64,000 nucleotides of DNA, taken from the NCBI RefSeq assembly GCF_964340395.1, contig NC_135552.1, forward strand, positions 21,295,681-21,359,680. Reading direction: 5' to 3'. The notes beneath the pieces are model-generated. The model was not told the DNA's origin. It did no database searches and saw nothing but the letters and a program-made list of their open reading frames with translations. This document shows, one piece after another, positions 42,301 through 55,000 of this stretch. How positions within the stretch are numbered: position 1 is the stretch's first letter; each line of letters starts with the position of its first letter. Both the position numbers and the translations under genes were made by a program. This DNA is from Glandiceps talaboti. Taxonomy: Eukaryota > Hemichordata > Enteropneusta > Spengelidae.

Positions 42301-45300
42301 AGTGTCAAAATTGAAAATCTTGACCACTGCTTCCTCATAGTGGATAATTTTAGATTGAAAGGCATAACATATGCATGGATACAGTCCAAGGGGAAGATAA
42401 ATTTATCTCAGCATTGGTATGGGAGAGGCATCCTAAAATTAACACACAGGCTGTATTGGGTATATCCTTTCAGTAATGAAATATATGTTGTGCGTATTAC
42501 ATTTGTTAAAAAGAAAACCCAACCTGATATGTTAACTTCTTCCCTAAAATTTAACAATAACAATTGATTTTTACAGCTCAATTTCAAACCTCATCCTGTT
42601 ATCTATATCAAATTTTTAAAACAAGATAGCCAACAAGGCCATATGTGGAGAAAAACACTTCATCATTCTGTTTTGGACAGCGGAAGGACCCCCCACCCCT
42701 AACTCTCACTTCATGAAAATTGACGATGAATTTTCATGAAGTGAGAGTAAGGGTATATGTTTGGCCCTAATAGATCAAAGTCAAACATATTTTTAAGTTG
42801 TACTACAATGTACATTGTACTTATGATCAATTCTTGCTACTACCAAAACTTTGGAGATCCAAATTATAAATTCTAATTGTCAGTTTAATGCAGTGAAGGA
42901 TTGTTGACCATCTCATAACCTCGTACTTTTCACTTCATGCAAAATCATGCATCTAGACTTCAGGTCCTTGTAATTCAAAATAGTCTAGTTCCTATACAAT
43001 ATCGTTATGATTTACACCTCCACTCACAGTTTAGTTAGACACCAAGTTGGCATCCACACTAAGTTCAAATTTTATAAGTTTACTTTTAGTTGTATTGGCT
43101 GTGGCCCCTCAGTGATACTGGCAGTGGTAATGATGTTATGTGTAAGCATGGTATAGTACACATTTACACAAGCTGTCAGATGTCAGCTGTGTTAAATGAG
43201 TTACAACATGCTTCAAACATATGTCCATGAAATGTATGACCTTGATACTAGTAATTCAGTGGAACATTTACACTTGACATACATTGTAGAAAGCACTCCA
43301 TACTACACATACTTGTTAGTGATCTGCCAGTGTCTTTACAAATTGTTCTGTCATTTCGATGTTTCGTCAGATATGTTCACATCTGGTCTCATCAACTGCA
43401 GTAAAATAATCCCAATATTTACAACCATAAATGAAACAATTTTTCGATGACTTATAAATTACAGAAATAAGTTCTTCCATAACTATTTTAATTAAAGGGG
43501 TAAGCTTCTGTCTCAAACTTAGTACTGAGACTCGGCTATCTATTTTGACAACATTTGCCATTTGTGTAATTTCTAAACTTTAATGAAAGCCAACTTTGAT
43601 AAATATTTCATAAATATAGGAACCTTTCCCCATCTTTCTTTCCCATCAACCTAGAAACTAGACTATATGACTCAACATACTGGCTAGACAGAGAATGATG
43701 CAGATCACATTACTAGATTAGAGACAAGACTCTAGGCTATTTTCCTAAGTACACACGACTTAAACTTTCTTTCTATGTACACCCTCTTGAAAGACAGGAT
43801 AGCTCTAATATAAAATACATGTACATTTTGGCTTAAGTAGGGCAGAGTATGTCCTTTCCTTTAAGTGAAAGACTTCCAGCCAGGATAGATATGTTGTAAA
43901 AGCACCTGGAACAAGCTAAATTGTCAGGATATGAGTGTTGGAAACTCTGGAATTACAGTGCTTTTATGATCAATAATTCACTAGATTATAACTATTCTTG
44001 AACAATAACCTGAAGGAATTGCAGCGTCCTACTCCTTGCATCAATCGTTAAAGTGCCAATTTATAGAATGGTGGTTTTAATGATGGCAGCTGAGCAGTAA
44101 TGATGGATCTATAGAGATGAGTGTTCATTCTTCAATCTTAATCATACATATTTAAATATTAGTCATTTAACTTAATTCTTGGAAGGTTTTCTAGACAACT
44201 ATGTCTAAACATGAGTCTGGCACCTATTAGTGTTAGCTTTAGTCTAGAGGCTATCCTTGATTACGAATGTCAAGATCTCTCTTCACCCCATCTAGCCCAA
44301 TAACAGTCTACAAATGTAGATGTTACCTCATCAGGTATACGAATCATCTCTTTACCACACTTTAAAGATTTGAGATTGGATTGGTTAGAACACTGACTAA
44401 ACACTTTATCAGAAACCTAAGAGTTCAGACTTCCCTGTTTTATGGATTACATGTTCTGAAAGGAAATGAAATTCCCTGAAGTCAGCAAGGATTCAAGGTT
44501 TTAGGAAGACTACATGTATACATAGGGTATCTACTTAGATTGAGAGGAAAATAACAAAATATTCTTGTTAGGGTCGAACTCCAATTCAAATGTTGGTGAG
44601 TTCATTGTATATACTTACAGGCTAATTATCACCTGTTTGCAGGTGTTTGAAAAAACCTACAGGTAAACCATAGATCCTCCACCAATGTTGGTGGAAGGTT
44701 TATGGGTAAACCTACAATTCTAATTGGACTAAATTGACCATTGTAATATTAAATGAACACTTTCAAGACTGCTATGTACTTTGCATTTTTTCAGAATGGA
44801 AATATGAGCAGGAACATTTAACCAGATTTCCCACCTCAAGTTCAAGTTGCCAGAGTTTCCATACCTTGGCAAAAACACAATAATTTCCTTGTATGTTCCT
44901 TTCTTTTCAGTCCTTCCAAAATGATGGTATTGTACAAGGTAATGGAAATAAACCTATTAAAGTTTTTACCAGATTTCCCTTATCTGTTACCAGGGTTTAT
45001 GAACCTTAAATAGTAAAAACATTGTACATGTAGAGGTGGCATGGGATACATACTAAATACAACAGTACACATCGACAAACAACAGATGCTGTGTTCAGTT
45101 CTAAATAAGCCTTGACTCTCCCTACAAATCAACACACAGTGAGGTCTACAACCTGTCAGCAATAGCCCACTTCAATGATTTCTGATTGACAAGTTTCTAC
45201 CTAGGCTACTATAATATTTACAATGTAAGACAGTTATCTTTTACTGCATCAGTGGCAATTGTCAATTCTAGTTGTACACACATTTGCAGGTGAACTCTTT

Positions 45301-48300
45301 GCTCCATTAACTTTTAGCATTGACTCACGAATAGAAAGCATTGCTTTTTGGGCATTCCCCTCTCACAAAAAACAATTCAGACTGTTTGCCTAACCTAACC
45401 CACATCTTACTTTGGTACAAATTACAGATTCTCACACAATTTACAAAGACAGGCTGTAAAAATGTTATGACAGAAAAAAATAAAGTTTAGATGGGTGTGG
45501 TCATTTACTGAATGCTCAGAGTCTTTGTGAACTACACTGTACATGTATTCAACCTACTAATAAACTGCTCACTATTTTGTTTGGTCAATCTCTTTTGAAA
45601 ATAAACTCTGAAGCAATAATAACAGTACCATAAGATGGAGTCATGAAGGTCAAACAGTTACAGTGGCAGGCCCATATTGAAAATTGATTATTTGCAAGTT
45701 TTAAGTTTCACCACTGCCAGTTGCATCTGCATTGCTAAAGTTATTGGGCAGGATTTGAACCACGACTGTACCCCAGTCAACCCAAATGTACACATGGGGA
45801 CCTGATAGGACAGAGGTTGCTATATTGCCATATTGTTCTTAGCTGTAGGACCCACCTACATGTACAAAAATGATCCTCATTATAGTTATAAACTTGAGGA
45901 ACATTCCATCATTGAACTCTAAGGATACAAGTTTCTGAGGAGGCGTGAAGTTGTGCAGAAGTAGTGTTCTGGTGCCTTGATGGAGAAGTTCAGTCAAGGT
46001 AGTGGAGACTAGTGTCCTACCACTGAATTGATGCATACGGATAGATGACCCCCCCTCCCAGAGAAATGTACAAGCTATAACCAAAAACCTGATATTTACA
46101 TCCACACCTCCAGAATCCAAAATGTGTACTAGACAACCTCTTTGCGTTCTAGATTGTCTTTAATCAAGGTGATCACAAAAAACTTCATTTACTTTTCTGT
46201 CTGAAATTGTGAAGTTCAACTTACATGATCTTTTGCATGGTGAGAAACTCTTGAACCGACTGAAATCACTCCTTGAAGTGTAACACACTCCAACTGGCTC
46301 TCTTCTTCTGAAATTTTCTGTAAAATATACATATCTTGGTGCACAAGCCTGAAATATTAAAGAAAATTGATGATTTTGATTACACATCAAAATGATAGCA
46401 GTGATTCATTTCTTTGGATGAGGTGTGCTTTCCTAATGGTTATTTGTTAAGTGGGATATTATCCATACATGTACTGTACATTTCTAGCAGTCTGTTTCCT
46501 CCCTGTACAAAGTTACTAAGTACCATAGTAAGGCTCAGACAACTACATGTATAGTGAGAATAAGGGTGCTATATGCCCTCGTGTATCTAAGTGCCCTCTA
46601 GCTACATCAAAACTTTGAATTATACAAATATTCATATTCATGATAAAGCTGTATTTATAGGAGAAAGTGTAAAACCCAAACTTCACCCATCCTGTCAAGC
46701 GCCAATCAGCAACTACAGACAGGAGTTACAATGTACTTGTCTTTGACCTTAGCCCTCAAGACTAAAACAAATCTAGGGAGACTGCTGTGCATTTGCTACA
46801 GGCTGTATAACTGGATATATTACATATCAGTGTTTTTTGAATTGCTCTATTAAACACACTCCAAGTGTGATTGCAGTAAATACATTAAATTAATGTACAT
46901 GTACATGTAAATTGTCATCTATAAAAAAAGTATACTTAGATGTTATTCCCCAATATTTTTCTTTGTTCAGCCAAGGAATATGAGTGACTATGGGGTCTTT
47001 GTAACTACGAATCGATAGATGAGTAGTGACAACCCTGAGGTCACAAGTATTTTCCGGCTGAATGAAGAAAAATATTGGAGAATAACATAATTATACTAGT
47101 GCCAGTAATATCAAAGAAAAATCAGTGAAAATAGTGGTAATTTTGAACGTTTTTACTCATATTTTGAACACAGCAGAACCAGTGATGAGGCCACGTGATG
47201 TCATGACATAGATGTGTGTTGTCATGACGTAGATGTGCGTTGCCATGACATAGATGTGTGTTGTCATGACGTAGAACGACCAGGGTATAAATTCCATATT
47301 TTTTGTTCAACTAGGCTTGTACTTGGTATAAAGCATGCTATACTGACTGTTATCAGTTATGATATATATAGTCTTACAATTACTGTAATTAAATACAATT
47401 CATTTGAAGATACAGTAAAGTAATAGATAAACGAAATGATAATGTGTACTCTTTTTTTTTTAAACATCATGACTCCACTATAATCATACTTTGACACACT
47501 TTCTGTCAAGGAAAATAAACAATGAATCCATTACTGGATTTCTGGGTCCATACTCCACCCAAAAATGATTGGAATGGCTGGCACAATTCAATGTTGTGTA
47601 TATCAGTTACTAAAGGGTTAACACTTAAAGGTGTATTCAAAGCATGCAATGGGGCAAAGTAGCCTATGTATCATAATAAATGATCTGAAAACATGTCAGT
47701 TTAGAAATTAATAAAGTTTCTGTTGCTCTGAAGATAAGGACATGCAAACTTTGATATAGAGAAATGTTGAGTGCAGCCAGCCAGATTGCATTGATTAAAG
47801 ATGCTATTGTGTGTGTGGTCTGTTGATCAGATAGCTATAAATATTAATACATGAAATAGTTTTGTTATTGGAAAGGTTTTGTTTTTGGAAATGGGTTTAG
47901 CAGCATGCATTATATGCAAATTACTTCATCAAAATGCACTATGAAAATGTAGTTTTATACCATGTTTGCTATCTGGGAATTTATGTCTCAAGCAATGTAT
48001 AATGCAAATTAGATCATTAATATGCAACTGCGAACTGACAGAGATTCAGAGATTGAAATTGGATTGCATCTGGTGTTTTCAAATTCATCTGATATCATTA
48101 CTCTGTGTTTCATTAGTGATCTAGTAAAATCTTTAATGTTCCCCTAATTGATCTCATTATTTACACAGAATCACACATAAATACAAAAATTAAACTGTCC
48201 AGTCAAGTACTGGTGTGGTCACAGCTGCTCTCTTGAGTCATATGTATTTTTAGAATATCTCCACAACTTCCTGTGTGTACTACAGCCACCATGTCTTTAC

Positions 48301-51300
48301 AACATTTGCATACTTTTATCAAATCACTTGAAAGCGTTTCTGTCTACATAGCCTTATCAATTATTGATGACATTACACAGTTGGTATAGTTGGAAATTCC
48401 CTCGACTGCAAACGGATGACAACTGTTCTTATAGCATTTAACCTTGGAAACCTATAGCTATGTGTATACCCTCTGGAATGGTTCCCAAGATTACTTTTCT
48501 TGTCCTCAAGGAAATTTAGTTTTACAGTGTTGGTTTTTTAGGGTGTTTTTTGTTACACAAGAACAGTACCACTGCCAGATATATCATACATACTATGAGT
48601 ACAGAACATTTGGTATTCACTGGTTGAATACATTTCAATATTTCAGCCATTATATTTATAAAAATAAATACAGTAATATAACGGTTGTAATCCATTTACA
48701 TGTTTTAAACCATGATTTAAAATCTCTGTATAGCTGTTAATACTTCATTTATTTGCCACCTTTATCTAGTTTTGACACAAGATTGTTTTATGGAAAAGCT
48801 TTATGTGATCTGATCGTGTAATGGATTTTATGGATTAAGATCTAGATTTTACATAAGCTGTAAAGTATTGAATAGCTTAGTAATATGAACATCAGGTTGT
48901 CATGAGACTTTCTCTTTTTTTTTGATGAGAAGCAGACCGACTAAGAACAGTCACTGTCATCTAGGTTCTGTGAAGGCTTCAAGTATCTCATTACATGATA
49001 TCTACCAGCTCATTACAAATTGGCTTCCAGATGACTACAACTATGTGTACTATAAGTATGTAATACTTAAAGTCTAGTTCCTATACGGTATCGTTACGAT
49101 TTACACCTCCACTCACAGTCTAGTTCCTATACGGTATCGTTACAATTTACACCTCCATTCAGTCTAGTTCCTACACGGTATCGTTACGATTTACACCTCC
49201 ACTCACAGTCTAGTTCCTACATGGTATCGTTACGATTTACACCTCCACTCACGGTATAGTCAAAGTCGTTACTCTAGAAGTCCTGAGATGCATGAAATGA
49301 AATTTAAAATTCATCCACTACCACCCACATATTCATTAACATCATGTCTTTGTTAATCAATCACAAAATTCTAACCAATAACACAATCCCTCATAAAGTT
49401 AGTGTTTATTGGGGCAGTACCAACTATGGTATATTTGTCAGCTCAGGATGCCACTTATACACTGTTACATCATTATAACAGTTGGGGTTCACTGATTGGA
49501 TGAACAACCTTTTGTGCTAATTGAGGGACTTTGACTAGGCATGGTTTAGTTAGAGACCATGTTGGCAACCAGACTAGTAATACTTGTTTCTAGGCAAACT
49601 TTCAATCTATGGAGAACTTGACAGAAAGGAATATAATTATAACATCCTGAAATATGACTCCAGTGCCCCAACGATTGCAATCCGTACCTAACAAAAAACT
49701 CCACCCTAAACTAATAATATACATGTATTTTTAACAAAATGTACAGGACTCCGACTGGTAAGTTCCTCAATTTCAATATCAGATAAGCAAAGCCAAAGGG
49801 GTTATTCTGTTATACATTTTAAAGACATGAGATGAGGTCAGGGAGATGTTTTGTAATTGAAATAATCCAATTCCCCCCCCTTCCAAAAACTGACCAGTCC
49901 CTGTAAAATTTCAAAACATAACTGTCCTGATATACAGAATTTGCCTACATGTTTATTTACCATTATCTTTGCACAAAATCATGACTTCATGGACAAATAG
50001 TCTCATGACATTGTCAATGTCATATAACGAATTTGCCTAAAATGTGAAAGGAAGTTATGAAATACAGTATCCTTTGCAATTGATTGTGAAATGAGTCATG
50101 TCTAGGTATCACTGGAAGTAATCTAAAATGAAACTGGCTCATGTCTTGTGAGTTTGTTACAAAAAACAAACAGTAACATGGCAACTACAAACACCCCATT
50201 TGTATTAATTTATACCATTTCATAATATCTTAAAAGTACATGTAATTTAACATTGAATCTTCAAATACATTTTGTTTCCTTTTTACATGTAAATTACAAT
50301 GTACATGTATAAAGTGCATGTCCTTTGCTATGTGTCTCCACGGTAACATATATTGGGTTGATTTGGTGTTCAACATTAGTAATGTAATACAACACTGATG
50401 AGCCCATACTTTCTGCTATAACCATTATTTAATAGTAGAACCTAAAGCAGACAGGGTAAGGTCTCTTAACCTTCACCAGCCTTGAGAATGTACATGATTG
50501 AAACAAGACTAACATATCCATATATACTTCCCATTGATAAGCTCCTGTTTGAAATTGACAAAGTACAATGTATCTCTATACAATGTTGTGGAAACTTGTT
50601 GTTTTTTCAAATCAATGTATTGTGTTGTATAGAGACCACACAGCCACCAGTTGACACCTCAGGAGGTGAACTCACATGGGGAGGTCAGGAAGGTCACTGA
50701 CTTGAAAACCTGTGGAATGTATTAGTTGGGTAGTTGGTCCATATTATTACAAGAACTCTAAACATATACACAAACAAACTAATCCTCAAGGGAAAATCTG
50801 CTTATTCATTTAACAGGTGACTTATTCCACTTATAGGTATGTGCAATACTAGTACAGTCTGTTTACAGTCAAGAATAATAGGGCTGTCCCAATACCATTT
50901 GATTCCATATGAAATAATGATAGGTTCCATAGGTTGAGTTAAGTCGAGTGCAGTTTAAAATAAAAGTTATGTCAGTCATAGAAACCAACTAAGTTGCTGA
51001 GATTTTTTCACTGTCCTTCACAACAAATGTCTCATCTAGAACTCTGATTATTGTTATTTTTGAGCCTTAGGTCTATGTACATGGGCACAACATACAAGCA
51101 AAGACATGTGCTTCTAGCATGAAAATCCATTTAAAAAACACACAAAGAATGAATGAAATACATTTTTAACTTCTTGTACATTGCCCATTTTTGAAAAATT
51201 ATACTATGTTCACCATCTGAAGTACATGTATAAATGACCCACTCTGTTTAGATTTGAAGTGATAATTTCTAAATATATATTTAAACTGTAGTACAGTAGG

Positions 51301-52039
51301 TCTCTAAGCCTCATAATGAATTGAAAGCAATTTCATGTAAGCTGTGCAAGAGATCATTACTTCAAGAAACCAGATGATGCATATCAAGTGCTATCTACAA
51401 CAACTTAGTAAGTATAGTGGGCAAGTGGGCCTCCATGCTTACCACAATCTCCCCATTATCTCCTGAACTTTTGACTGTGGCTCCAAACCACTGATTGGAT
51501 TTTTCTTCCATTGTTTCATATACTCCTCCATTTAGATCCTGCGTTGGACCTGCAAAATCAGAATCAGTTAGTGGCTCAGTAAATTCAAATTCCATGTGTA
51601 CCATATTTATTTATTTATTTATTTATTTATTGCATCCCTTTTGTATCAGGGGCTCACTAAGATTGTTAGGAGCAGCACAAACAAAATATTAAAATACATA
51701 CACTGCTAAAAAAAAAAGATGAATAAAAACATATACAGGAACAAACATAACAAAACAAACCAGAGTGAGGTAAGAAGATCGATAAAACGAAAATAAAAAC
51801 AAATACACTTCAAATGTTAGTATTTGGCATGTAACATTACGGTCAGGCAAACAACATTTTGAAGCCAGATAGCTAAATCTCTTGTGGGCTAGCCTGGAAG
51901 TGTACCTGTGCATTATTAAAAATATTAACTAATCAATACATACAGTATAATAGTTTTAACATCTATACATTAAAATTTATTATATTTTATTATTTATTGT
52001 CAAATGTTACTGTCTATTTCTTGTGTATACATTGTGTGA

Positions 52040-52081
<42 letters not shown>

Positions 52082-55000
52082 ATGTACAACTGCGTTATAA
52101 TTCAATGACTACTTCTGTAATATAAGGTAGAAAACGGAAAAATCCGACTAAAAGAAATATCGAACACTGCTACTGGAAATAACGCAACTTTTGAAGTTTG
52201 CTTGCACCGAAGGATCACCTCACAAGTAAGTTGCATGTACCATGTAGAACACACTGTAATAATGTATGTAATGGGTACAGGTAGGTACACTAACTCGGTG
52301 TTGTTTGCTTTATTTTTTGCCATTTGGATATCGAGTAGTCTAAACTCTGTCATGTCGTGGTCTACATGAATGAGTCGAACTATGTATTCGCGCACGGCCC
52401 CTGTATCAGCACTGACTGACTCTGTGATTCGAGATACAACTTACAAGCAGACCGTACGTCTAAGTATATAGTAAATAATAAAGCACATTGGATCGCCTGG
52501 CGAATGAGTGGACAATTGCATACAAGTTACATGACTCATGAATCCAGTTTGGACGAAACTTCTATCTGCAAGTAGGCAAAAAAAATGTTTTGGCGTCTTG
52601 GGGGCCGGTATATCATAACCTATTTAATTTTCTAATGGCTACGGGTGATAGGCCAATCGCGATTGGCGCTCAGTCTAACATTCTCCACTGTCGTCTGCAA
52701 CTTAACAACCCAGCACAGCAGCTGTTTTCGATTCTATGATACGATTATGACTTCGAAGGGGTGCGTACTTTGCATTGTAAATTTGCAATAAATACCAACT
52801 TTGCAATACGAACAAACGTTATACTGAAACAAAACACTCACAAAAGCAATAATAATAAATTCTAATAATAACAATACCTGTAAAACAATATTGTGTAGAC
52901 GTAACTAAAAATTCTGAATTACAATATAGCAGAACAAAATCTTGCCAAATGATTCAAAAGATGGCGGCGCAATGACGTCACAAGGAGGGCTTTGCTGACG
53001 TCATGGGGAGCCCCAAACTTTGATCAAGTACGTGTATGCATGGTATGTGTTTACCAATACCAAATATGGGGTAGACGCAATGCAGTTCTAGGAAAAGGCT
53101 AGCCATACATATCCTATCAATCTCTCTTATCATGTAAATCATGACATCAGAGAGTGATACCACATGTAATGATACCACATGTAACGTAAGTTTTGAAGGA
53201 ATTAAGATTTCAATCAACAACTCAAAATGATGAGCCAAGAAACGGAAGTAGGTCTATAAGTTATATTCAATCGTTTCATTTCAACTTTGAACGTCTTTGG
53301 AAAAAATTGTAGATCTCCAACAGAAAAAAATAGAATTATTCTCCGTCTGTGTAGCTCGTTAGGTACTACTGATTCTGATAAACTTCAACAATTATCTGTA
53401 TTCGTTGTAATGTAACATCCTTGCTTGTCGTCCGTATTTCTAGTGTTACAAAAGTGGGTCAAAGTTAATGTTTTCGCCCACGGTGTCTACGAAGTTCTAC
53501 GGAAGTCGCCGACCAAAGCATTTCCTGCCACATCCCCATATTCTGCACCCTCAAATGAGACAATGAATATAATTTGTATACATGTGCACAACGCTATGTA
53601 ATTAAGATGTTACTAGCGATAGTTCAACAAAATAATAAATGCTAGTCGTGTGTGCGTGCTTAGACAAAGTGTAACCTGAGCCACTCCCCCCCCACCCGTC
53701 ATGCATGATTGGCAACGTTGCAAACCTCTCCATACAATGTAAGAGACGCCATAGAAGATTATTGAACCTAGAAACGGTACATTCATTCACTCATTCTTCA
53801 CATTGAATTCATTCTTCACATTGAATTCATTCATTCATTCATTCATTCATTCATTCATTCATTCAAGCTAGCAATCCATCCATTCCTTCTTTCATATTTT
53901 GTTGTGTGGCCTTCGAAAAATTTACCGGTGTTCTTCTACTATTGCGTTTCTACACATCCAAATTCTTTTACCGCGTTTCTTTTTTCCGACTTAGACATGT
54001 GAAATCACTATTAAGCTTATGTATGTAAAACCACAGACGAGGAACTACTAGCGTCTAGAATGTGGAGGGTCTATATACATGTGTAAAATGTCTACCTTTT
54101 CAAACAGAAACCGTGTGTTCGTAATCGACCAGTAACAGTGGTAGCAGAAGAAATTTATAAAATGACAGACGGTGTTACATGTGGTCTCTAACTGATATCA
54201 TATATGGACGAGACTCGAGCGATGTAGGCTCAATTTAGAATTAGGCAATAGGCTAGCTAGTTTATCTTGAGCTTGGAGGTACAGCCTGTAGAGAAACTAC
54301 TATTTGTGAATGCGGTAACATTATAAGCTTCGAGACAATTTGTCACAGGCAAAGAGTCGTGTATTGGTTAGAACTCTTTTCAAACGGATAGCGTCATGCT
54401 ATTAAGGTCAGATCACCCCTCGATGGGAAATTGTAACTTGAGTTTAACAGGATTATCTTTGGTTCATCGCAGGGGGACATAATTGGAAACTGTTCATCCT
54501 GTAAAAAAAAACTTCGTGACTGTGTACTACTTTTCCATGGACAATTTCACATCAAAGTTTACGTCAAGACTGTTCCTAAGAATAACAATTTCGAAGTATT
54601 TTTTTTTACCTTTACACACAAGTTAGCAAAATTCGAAAAATTATTGTTATCACTCATGTAAATGAAAAACATACCCGATGTGTCAAATGGTATCTGTTCA
54701 CACGACTGGGTAGCATCTACAGCTGCGGGGCATTTATAAACGGCTCCTCCTCTTACAACGTTTGGTTGTGCTGTTTGCGCTCTCGGAGCTCCGACCAACA
54801 ACCTGCGAAAAACAATTGAGAATAAACTCATACACGTAACTGATATAAGAAAACGGACCATCATTGTAGTACGTCCAGCTTGCATTTACGTTACTATGGG
54901 AACACACATACACTAATCTTCTCTGGGCTAGGTTTCACACACAAAAATAACATTCCCAGATAGAAATACATACTTGTTAGTTACACACAAAAAGTATACA

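Larger units (their letters stand above)
40283..46224. other. Integrin intron 4
   Basis: The longest intron (5.9 kb), no gene seen. It carries a T26G13 run, a G16 run (41532-41547), a perfect 20 bp hairpin (42702), a compact transposon relative (42981), a further hairpin (44656) and a SINE fragment (45740). Confidence 0.7.
46349..51442. other. Integrin intron 3
   Basis: A 5.1 kb intron, no gene seen. It contains an inverted-repeat element (46929-47097), a 21 bp array (47200-47274) and the 0.5 kb TAGYCTRG element with an internal array (49069-49576). Confidence 0.7.
51550..54674. other. Integrin intron 2, spanning the CpG boundary
   Basis: On the exon 3 side it holds a LINE 3' remnant and a (GTT)14 run (52041-52082). 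Beyond about 52.08 kb it is CpG-rich, with a CCAAT palindrome and a YY1/CRE cluster, and later a (CATT)n microsatellite (about 53819-53865). No coding exon of another gene was recognised. Confidence 0.65.

Noticed and set aside
45839-46120. A 93-codon minus frame just downstream of exon 4
   Set aside because: Exon 4 has a good GTAAGT donor and exon 5 joins in phase; the frame has no integrin similarity and begins after a stop.
51395-51604. Reading exon 3 as its own small protein starting at the Met near 51604
   Set aside because: The in-frame TTTGCAG acceptor at 51550 and the phase match to exon 2 show that only 51443-51549 is coding.
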